64,000 bases of DNA from contig NZ_JANHLC010000005.1 in assembly GCF_028682395.1 (NCBI RefSeq), positions 269,878 to 333,877 of the forward strand, read 5' to 3'. A program made the translations under genes and the position numbers. Shown here piece after piece: positions 58,124 to 64,000 of the stretch. The notes under the pieces are model-generated. The model saw only the letters and a program-made list of their open reading frames with translations. It searched no databases and was not told where the DNA came from. Source of the DNA: Pseudomonas putida. GTDB taxonomy: Bacteria > Pseudomonadota > Gammaproteobacteria > Pseudomonadales > Pseudomonadaceae. How positions within the stretch are numbered: position 1 is the first letter of the stretch; the number at the start of each line of letters is the position of its first letter.

Positions 58124-59614
58124 ATGACCACACAACAAAAGAGACCTCGAAAAATGGCTGGCGCGCAATCGACTCCCCTGTTCACCTCGTTACTGATCGA
58201 CGGCGAACTCGTTGCCGGCCAGGGGTTTGTCGAACCGATCATCAACCCCGCCACCGGGGAAGTCCTGACCCATATCGCCGAAGCCAGCACCGAGCAGGTC
58301 GAGAGCGCCATCCTGGCCGCCCACCATGCCTTTGCCAGTTGGTCGCGGACCACGCCGCAGCAACGCTCCAACCTGTTACTGCGCATCGCCGACGCGGTGG
58401 AGAAACAGGCCGACCAGCTCGCCCGCCTCGAAGCCCTGAACTGCGGTAAACCCTTGCACCTGGCACGCCAGGACGACCTAACGGCCACGGTCGACGTGTT
58501 TCGCTTCTTCGCAGGCGCCGTACGCTGCCAGACCGGCCAACTATCCGGGGAGTACCTGCCGGGCTATACCAGCATGGTGCGCCGCGACCCCATCGGGGTG
58601 ATCGCCTCGATTGCCCCCTGGAACTACCCGATCATGATGGCCGCGTGGAAAATCGCCCCGGCCCTCGCCGCCGGCAACACGCTGGTGTTCAAACCGTCCG
58701 AACATACCCCGCTGTCGATCCTGGCCCTGGCCCCGACCCTGGCCGAAGTACTGCCACGCGGAGTGATCAATATCATCTGCGGTGGTGGCGAAGGCGTGGG
58801 CAGCCATCTGGTCAGCCATCCAAAGGTGCGTATGGTGTCGCTGACCGGCGACATCGTCACCGGCCAGAAAATCCTCCAGGCGGCGTCCAAGACCGTCAAA
58901 CGTACCCACCTGGAACTGGGCGGCAAGGCCCCGGTCATTGTCTGCAACGATGCCGATTTGCACGCCGTGGTCCAGGGCGTGCGTAGCTATGGCTACTACA
59001 ACGCCGGCCAGGACTGCACCGCAGCCTGCCGCATCTATGCCCAGGCCGGCATTCACGACCGCCTGGTGGCCGAACTCGGCGCGGCGGTCAGCAGCCTGCG
59101 CTTTGCCGGCAAGCGCGACAGCGACAACGAAATCGGGCCGCTGATCAGCACCCGCCAGCGCGATCGCGTGGCCAGCTTCGTCGAGCGTGCCCTCAGCCAA
59201 CCCCATATCGAACGCGTGACCGGTGCCGCGGTGCATTCCGGCGCAGGCTTCTACTACCAGCCAACGCTGCTGGCCGGCTGCAAGCAAAGCGATGAAATCG
59301 TCCAGCGTGAAGTGTTCGGCCCGGTGGTCACCGTGACCCGCTTCGACGAACTGAGCCAGGCGGTGGATTGGGCCAACGACTCCGAATACGGCCTGGCCTC
59401 CTCGGTCTGGACCCAGAACCTGGACAAAGCCATGCAGGTCGCAGCACGCCTGCAGTATGGCTGCACCTGGATCAACAGCCACTTCCTGCTGGTCAGCGAA
59501 ATGCCCCACGGCGGCCTGAAGCGTTCGGGCTATGGCAAAGACCTGTCGAGCGACTCATTGCAGGACTACAGCGTCGTCCGCCACATCATGGCAAGACACG
59601 GAGATCAGCTGTAA
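58124..59614 (+). CDS. patD: Gamma-aminobutyraldehyde dehydrogenase, PatD type
   Basis: NAD-dependent aldehyde dehydrogenase of 496 residues. Motifs: [31 protein letters not shown], catalytic Glu in [13 protein letters not shown], catalytic Cys in [15 protein letters not shown], and the C-terminal [11 protein letters not shown]. Homologues oxidise 4-aminobutanal to GABA in putrescine breakdown. ATG 58124 has GGGAAG upstream; ATG 58154 is an alternative. The polyamine-type ABC transporter genes follow 106 bp later, as in the E. coli ydcSTUV-patD set, which supports the substrate. Confidence 0.88.
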   Translation: MTTQQKRPRKMAGAQSTPLFTSLLIDGELVAGQGFVEPIINPATGEVLTHIAEASTEQVESAILAAHHAFASWSRTTPQQRSNLLLRIADAVEKQADQLARLEALNCGKPLHLARQDDLTATVDVFRFFAGAVRCQTGQLSGEYLPGYTSMVRRDPIGVIASIAPWNYPIMMAAWKIAPALAAGNTLVFKPSEHTPLSILALAPTLAEVLPRGVINIICGGGEGVGSHLVSHPKVRMVSLTGDIVTGQKILQAASKTVKRTHLELGGKAPVIVCNDADLHAVVQGVRSYGYYNAGQDCTAACRIYAQAGIHDRLVAELGAAVSSLRFAGKRDSDNEIGPLISTRQRDRVASFVERALSQPHIERVTGAAVHSGAGFYYQPTLLAGCKQSDEIVQREVFGPVVTVTRFDELSQAVDWANDSEYGLASSVWTQNLDKAMQVAARLQYGCTWINSHFLLVSEMPHGGLKRSGYGKDLSSDSLQDYSVVRHIMARHGDQL

Positions 59615-59720
59615 GCGATCACTAGAATCAATCACAGCGCAGCTACGCTAAGAACAACAAAGAAAGTGTCACCCGTATCGTTTACTGCCCCGACTGATAA
59701 TTAAAAAAGAGGGATCCTCC

Positions 59721-60872
59721 ATGTTCGCGCACAAGACCGCACTGCTCAGTGCAATCACCACCGCGCTGCTCGCCAGCGCCAGCATCCAGGCCGCCGAGCC
59801 ACTCAAGGCAGTTGGCGCCGGCGAAGGCCAGTTGGATATCGTCGCTTGGCCGGGCTACATCGAGCGGGGCGACAGCGACAAGGCCTATGACTGGGTCACC
59901 GGTTTCGAAAAAGAAACCGGCTGCAAGGTCAGCGTCAAGACCGCCGCCACCTCCGATGAAATGGTCAGCCTGATGGCCAAGGGCGGCTACGACCTGGTCA
60001 CCGCCTCCGGCGACGCCTCGCTGCGCCTGATCGTCGGCAAGCGCGTCCAGCCGATCAACCCCGAGCTGATCCCGAACTGGAAGAATATCGACCCGCGCCT
60101 CAAGGACGGTCCGTGGTACGTGGTCAACAAGCAGGTATTCGGTGCGCCCTATCAATGGGGCCCGAACGTGCTGATGTACAACACCAATGTTTTCAAAGAG
60201 GCGCCCACCAGTTGGAGCGTGGTGTTCGAGGCGCAGAACCTGCCCGACGGCAAGCCGAACAAGGGCCGCGTGCAAGCCTATGACGGGCCGATCTATATCG
60301 CCGACGCCGCGCTGTACCTGAAATCGGCCAAGCCGGAACTGGGCATCCAGAACCCCTATGAGCTGACCGAAGCCCAGTACAAGGCCGCGCTCGATCTGCT
60401 GCGCGCCCAGCAACCGCTGATCCACCGCTACTGGCACGATGCGACCGTGCAGATGAGCGACTTCAAGAACGAGGGCGTCGTCGCTTCCAGCTCCTGGGGC
60501 TACATGGTCAATGGCCTGCAAGCCGACAAACAGCCCGTGGCCTCGACCATTCCCAAGGAAGGCGTTACCGGCTGGTCCGATACCACCATGCTGCACGCCG
60601 ATGCCAAGCACCCGAACTGCGCCTACAAATGGCTCGACTGGTCCCTGCAACCCAAGGTCCAGGGCGACGTAGCCGCCTGGTTCGGCTCGCTGCCAACCGT
60701 CCCTGCCGCGTGCAAGGAAAGTGAACTGCTGGGCGCCGAAGGCTGCAAAACCAACGGCTATGAGCAGTTCGAGAAGATCGCCTTCTGGAAAACCCCGCAG
60801 GCCGAGGGCGGCAAATTCGTCCCTTACAGCCGCTGGACCCAGGACTACATCGCGATCATGGGCGGCCGCTAA
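59721..60872 (+). CDS. ydcS: Polyamine-type ABC transporter substrate-binding protein
   Basis: Periplasmic solute-binding protein of 383 residues, class PotD/YdcS. A signal peptide ends near residue 24 (LLASASIQAAEP). The mature part has IVAWPGYIERGDSDKAYDWV, VSVKTAATSDEMVSLMAKGG and YDLVTASGDASLRLI. YdcS proteins bind polyamines and GABA-like compounds. Two cysteine pairs late in the protein (PNCAYKW, AACKESELLGAEGCK) may form disulfides. GAGGG lies 8 bp before the ATG. Followed by a long hairpin before ydcT. Confidence 0.88.
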   Translation: MFAHKTALLSAITTALLASASIQAAEPLKAVGAGEGQLDIVAWPGYIERGDSDKAYDWVTGFEKETGCKVSVKTAATSDEMVSLMAKGGYDLVTASGDASLRLIVGKRVQPINPELIPNWKNIDPRLKDGPWYVVNKQVFGAPYQWGPNVLMYNTNVFKEAPTSWSVVFEAQNLPDGKPNKGRVQAYDGPIYIADAALYLKSAKPELGIQNPYELTEAQYKAALDLLRAQQPLIHRYWHDATVQMSDFKNEGVVASSSWGYMVNGLQADKQPVASTIPKEGVTGWSDTTMLHADAKHPNCAYKWLDWSLQPKVQGDVAAWFGSLPTVPAACKESELLGAEGCKTNGYEQFEKIAFWKTPQAEGGKFVPYSRWTQDYIAIMGGR

Positions 60873-60883
60873 CAGTCATAGCG

Positions 60884-60995
60884 GTAGCGACTGCGGGTCG
60901 ATTATCCGCGCCCGGGCAGCGCTCGCACCCTCACGTACCTCAGTACGCGGCGGGTGTTGCGCGCTGGCCGGACACGGCTGATCGCCGCCCGCTAC
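60884..60995. repeat. 112-bp imperfect hairpin inside the transporter operon
   Basis: The 246 bp between ydcS and ydcT are filled by one large inverted repeat centred at about 60940. The tip is GTAC-CTCA-GTAC; further out CACCC pairs with GGGTG, CAGCGC with GCGCTG, GGTCGAT with TGATCGCC (one bulge), GCGGG with CCCGC, and GTAGCG with CGCTAC. It may stabilise the ydcS message or lower expression of the following genes, and may be a copy of a dispersed Pseudomonas repeat. Confidence 0.75.
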
Positions 60996-61118
60996 GCGCC
61001 CTGAACGACTGTTCCCGACTCAATGCTATTCGTTCATCAACACTGATATCCGACTGACCCTTTTTTAGAAGTCCAGGTACGGCCTGCGAGAGCCCGTGCC
61101 TATTGGGAGCACCGCACC

Positions 61119-62144
61119 ATGACACTTGCAGTCCAGTTCACCCAAGTATCCCGACAGTTCGGCGAAGTCAAAGCCGTCGACCGGGTGTCCATCGATATCC
61201 AGGACGGCGAGTTCTTTTCCATGCTCGGCCCTTCCGGCTCGGGCAAGACCACGTGCCTGCGCCTGATCGCCGGCTTTGAGCAACCGAGCGCCGGCTCGAT
61301 CCGCATCCACGGCAACGAAGCCGCCGGCCTGCCGCCCTATCAGCGCGACGTCAACACCGTATTCCAGGATTACGCCCTGTTCCCCCATATGAACGTGCGC
61401 GACAACGTTGCCTATGGCCTGAAGGTCAAGGGCGTCGGCAAGCAAGAACGCCTGGCCCGTGCTGAAGAGGCCCTGGCCATGGTCGCCCTGGGCGGCTACG
61501 GCGAACGCAAGCCGGCACAACTGTCCGGCGGCCAGCGCCAGCGCGTGGCCCTGGCCCGTGCCCTGGTCAATCGCCCGCGCGTGCTGCTGCTCGACGAACC
61601 CCTGGGCGCCCTCGACCTGAAGCTGCGCGAGCAGATGCAAAGCGAGCTGAAAAAGCTGCAACGCCAGCTCGGCATCACCTTTATCTTCGTGACCCACGAC
61701 CAGACCGAAGCACTGTCGATGTCCGACCGGGTCGCGGTGTTCAACAAGGGCCGTATCGAACAGGTGGATACCCCGCGCAACCTGTACATGAAACCGGCCA
61801 CCGCCTTTGTCGCCGAATTCGTCGGTACCTCCAACGTGCTGCGCGGTGAACTGGCCCGGCAATTGAGTGGTGTCGACCAACCGTTCTCGATCCGTCCGGA
61901 ACACATCCGCTTTGCCGAAGGCCCGGCGGCCAGCCATGAGGTCGAGGTCAGTGGGTTGCTGCACGACATCCAGTACCAGGGCAGCGCCACGCGCTACGAG
62001 CTGAAGCTGGACAACGGCCAGACCCTCAATGTCAGCCAGGCCAACAACCAATGGCTGGACACCAGCGCCCAGCACCAGAGCGGCCAGCGCCTGACCGCGC
62101 GCTGGGCCCGCGAAGCCATGACCGTGCTGGCGAGCGAGGTGTGA
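61119..62144 (+). CDS. ydcT: Polyamine-type ABC transporter ATPase
   Basis: The 341-residue ATP-binding subunit is of the PotA/YdcT class. Walker A is MLGPSGSGKTTCLRLIAGFE (near 33), the Q-loop lies in FQDYALFPHMNV, the signature is QLSGGQRQRVALARAL, Walker B with Glu is VLLLDEPLGALDLKLR, and the switch His is in IFVTHDQTEAL. A TOBE-like C-terminal domain (about 245-341) follows. GGGAG lies 9 bp before the ATG. It is one base pair short of touching ydcU, so the ATPase and permease genes are one unit. Confidence 0.92.
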   Translation: MTLAVQFTQVSRQFGEVKAVDRVSIDIQDGEFFSMLGPSGSGKTTCLRLIAGFEQPSAGSIRIHGNEAAGLPPYQRDVNTVFQDYALFPHMNVRDNVAYGLKVKGVGKQERLARAEEALAMVALGGYGERKPAQLSGGQRQRVALARALVNRPRVLLLDEPLGALDLKLREQMQSELKKLQRQLGITFIFVTHDQTEALSMSDRVAVFNKGRIEQVDTPRNLYMKPATAFVAEFVGTSNVLRGELARQLSGVDQPFSIRPEHIRFAEGPAASHEVEVSGLLHDIQYQGSATRYELKLDNGQTLNVSQANNQWLDTSAQHQSGQRLTARWAREAMTVLASEV

Positions 62145-62145
62145 T

Positions 62146-63090
62146 ATGAGCCTCGCCATCACCCCGACTGCGCCAAGCGCCTCACCGATGCGCAGCGTTG
62201 CCAACCTGCTCTATCGGCGTCCCAACCTGTACCTGTTGATGTTGCTGATCCCGCCACTGATCTGGTTTGGCGCGATCTACCTGGGATCCCTACTGACCCT
62301 GTTATGGCAGGGCTTCTACACGTTCGACGACTTCACCATGGCGGTGACGCCGGACCTGACCCTGGCCAACTTCGCGGCCCTGTTCAACCCGGCGAATTTC
62401 GACATCATCCTACGCACCCTGGGCATGGCCATCGCCGTCTCCATGGCCAGTGCCATCGTCGCCTTCCCCATCGCCTACTACATGGCACGCTACACCAGCG
62501 GCAAGACCAAGGCGTTCTTCTACATCGCCGTCATGATGCCGATGTGGGCCAGCTATATCGTCAAGGCCTACGCCTGGACCCTGCTGCTGGCCAAGGGCGG
62601 TGTCGCCCAATGGTTTATCCAGCACATGGGGCTGGAGCCGGTGTTGCAGTTTGTCCTGGGAATCCCCGGCGTTGGCGGCAGCACCCTGTCGACCTCCCAT
62701 CTGGGACGCTTCATGGTGTTCGTCTACATCTGGCTGCCGTTTATGATCCTGCCGATCCAGGCCTCCCTGGAGCGCCTGCCGCCTTCGCTGCTGCAAGCGT
62801 CCGCCGACCTGGGGGCCAAGCCGCGCCAGACCTTTATGCAGGTGATCCTGCCGCTGTCGATCCCGGGCATCGCGGCCGGCTCGATCTTCACCTTCTCGCT
62901 GACCCTGGGCGACTTTATCGTCCCGCAACTGATCGGCCCACCCGGCTACTTCGTCGGCAGCATGGTCTACGCCCAGCAAGGGGCCATTGGCAATATGCCC
63001 ATGGCCGCCGCCTTTACCCTGGTACCGATCGTGCTGATCGCCATTTACCTCTCCATCGTCAAACGCCTGGGGGCCTTCGATGCACTCTGA
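62146..63090 (+). CDS. ydcU: Polyamine-type ABC transporter permease 1
   Basis: The 314-residue inner-membrane permease has six membrane segments. TM1 is near 30-55 ([20 protein letters not shown]); a periplasmic loop [20 protein letters not shown] follows. The EAA-type ATPase contact loop lies at [20 protein letters not shown]. This is the PotB/YdcU type. GAGG lies upstream of ATG 62146. Its 3' end overlaps ydcV by 11 bp. Confidence 0.92.
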   Translation: MSLAITPTAPSASPMRSVANLLYRRPNLYLLMLLIPPLIWFGAIYLGSLLTLLWQGFYTFDDFTMAVTPDLTLANFAALFNPANFDIILRTLGMAIAVSMASAIVAFPIAYYMARYTSGKTKAFFYIAVMMPMWASYIVKAYAWTLLLAKGGVAQWFIQHMGLEPVLQFVLGIPGVGGSTLSTSHLGRFMVFVYIWLPFMILPIQASLERLPPSLLQASADLGAKPRQTFMQVILPLSIPGIAAGSIFTFSLTLGDFIVPQLIGPPGYFVGSMVYAQQGAIGNMPMAAAFTLVPIVLIAIYLSIVKRLGAFDAL

Positions 63091-63889
63091 AAAAGCTTCC
63101 CTGGGGCTGCGCATCGCCGCCTGGGGCGGGTTGGTGTTCCTGCACTTCCCGATCCTGATCATCTTCATGTACGCCTTCAACACCGAAGACGCAGCCTTCA
63201 GCTTTCCGCCCCCGGGCTTCACCCTGAAGTGGTTCAGCGTGGCGTTCTCGCGCCCCGACGTGCTGGAGTCGATCAAGCTCTCGGCCCAGATCGCCTGCCT
63301 CGCAACGCTGATCGCCATGGTCCTCGGCACGCTGGCATCGGCAGCGCTGTACCGACGCGATTTCTTCGGCAAGGAAGGCATCTCGCTGATGCTGATCCTG
63401 CCTATCGCGCTGCCCGGGATCATCACTGGGATCGCCTTGCTGTCGGCCTTCAAGAGCCTGGGGATCGAGCCCGGCATGCTGACCATCGTGATCGGCCACG
63501 CGACCTTCTGCGTGGTGATCGTCTACAACAACGTGATCGCCCGGCTGCGGCGCACTTCCCACAGCCTGATCGAAGCCTCCATGGACCTGGGCGCCGATGG
63601 CTGGCAGACCTTCCGCTACATCGTCCTGCCGAACCTCGGCTCGGCGCTGCTGGCCGGCGGCATGCTGGCGTTTGCCCTGTCGTTCGATGAAATCATCGTC
63701 ACCACCTTTACCGCAGGCCATGAACGCACCCTGCCCATCTGGCTGCTCAACCAATTGAGCCGGCCACGGGATGTGCCGGTGACCAACGTGGTCGCCATGC
63801 TGGTGATGATCGTCACGATGCTGCCCATTCTCGGCGCCTACTACCTGACCCGAGGCGGCGAAAGCGTCGCGGGCAGCGGGGGCAAGTAA
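63080..63889 (+). CDS. ydcV: Polyamine-type ABC transporter permease 2
   Basis: The 269-residue permease is of the PotC/YdcV type with six membrane segments. TM1 covers [19 protein letters not shown], the loop [15 protein letters not shown] follows, and the ATPase contact loop is [20 protein letters not shown]. The start overlaps ydcU by 11 bp, so it is translationally coupled. Last gene of the cluster; a palindromic repeat follows 12 bp after the stop. Confidence 0.92.
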   Translation: MHSEKASLGLRIAAWGGLVFLHFPILIIFMYAFNTEDAAFSFPPPGFTLKWFSVAFSRPDVLESIKLSAQIACLATLIAMVLGTLASAALYRRDFFGKEGISLMLILPIALPGIITGIALLSAFKSLGIEPGMLTIVIGHATFCVVIVYNNVIARLRRTSHSLIEASMDLGADGWQTFRYIVLPNLGSALLAGGMLAFALSFDEIIVTTFTAGHERTLPIWLLNQLSRPRDVPVTNVVAMLVMIVTMLPILGAYYLTRGGESVAGSGGK

Positions 63890-63901
63890 CCACGGAACCT
63901 G

Positions 63902-63937
63902 GAGGTGCGAGCGTGCTTGCAAGCCCGCTCGTACCTC
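63902..63937. repeat. 36-bp REP-like palindrome after ydcV
   Basis: Nearly symmetric: GAGGT...ACCTC outer arms, CGAGCG/CGCTCG middle and GCTTGCAAGC centre, with two mismatched positions per arm. Of the kind scattered between Pseudomonas genes; could end transcription from ydcV. Confidence 0.6.
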
Positions 63938-63954
63938 AAAGACAACTATCAGAG

Positions 63955-63999
63955 TCACTGCGCCCTAAAGCCAAAGCGCCCCTTGTCGAAAAAGGACAT
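63955..63999 (-). CDS. Possible 3' end of a gene entering from the right
   Basis: The minus strand is open from the window edge to a TGA at 63955-63957, reading ...MSFFDKGRFGFRAQ. Its stop faces ydcV across the palindrome at 63902-63937, the right place for a convergent gene. With only 14 codons the family cannot be told, and chance is not excluded. Confidence 0.3.
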   Translation of the reverse strand: MSFFDKGRFGFRAQ

Positions 64000-64000
64000 G

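Overview
The window looks like chromosomal core DNA of a fluorescent-group Pseudomonas. GC content is high, gene spacing is tight, and almost every gene has a clear Pseudomonas counterpart. The order plsB - YbaY-like - DUF4197 - mexK/J/L - rsmJ - tsaB - adk - ppc - DUF4398 - lptF - DUF1704 - lysS - prfB - wsp follows, as I remember it, the order in P. aeruginosa. There is no rRNA, tRNA, CRISPR array, prophage, insertion sequence or other mobile element that I can support.

Left part (1-18.6 kb): translation and growth genes (tsf, rpsB, map, glnD) are followed by a cluster rich in lysine/diaminopimelate genes (dapC, dapD, dapE). Among these lie a CPA1 Na+/H+ antiporter, a YffB/ArsC-like protein, a CsdA-CsdE cysteine desulfurase pair facing the tRNA-modifying TcdA, the NdvB-type beta-glucan synthase, rlmA, a small unknown protein and a cold-shock protein. 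Strong hairpins separate many of the units.

Middle (18.8-44.3 kb): plsB; a small lipoprotein and a DUF4197 protein; a MexJK-type RND pump with its divergent TetR regulator and a perfect palindromic operator; rsmJ; an unknown protein built from two 45-residue repeats; an operon of a 95-residue unknown, a DUF72 protein and a PEP-mutase-like enzyme; tsaB, adk and ppc. Then come the DUF4398-lptF envelope-stress pair behind a possible AlgU promoter, a five-gene operon (TetR, lipoprotein, DUF1704 putative metallo-carboxypeptidase, lipoprotein hydrolase, small membrane protein), and lysS-prfB with the programmed +1 frameshift.

Right part (44.4-64 kb): the complete Wsp chemosensory operon wspABCDEFR, all but the last junction overlapping, makes surface-responsive cyclic-di-GMP. 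A second membrane diguanylate cyclase is divergent to it. Next come a decayed amidohydrolase lipoprotein gene facing an intact TetR gene across an AT-rich palindrome, a DUF533 (YebE-like) protein, a LysR regulator, and a YdcSTUV-type polyamine ABC transporter with a PatD-like aldehyde dehydrogenase. A 112-bp hairpin lies inside the transporter operon. The window ends just past the last permease gene.

No wholly new multi-gene system stands out. The least explained items are the DUF1704 operon, the two-repeat protein, the 112-bp hairpin and the orphaned TetR/operator beside the dead amidohydrolase gene.
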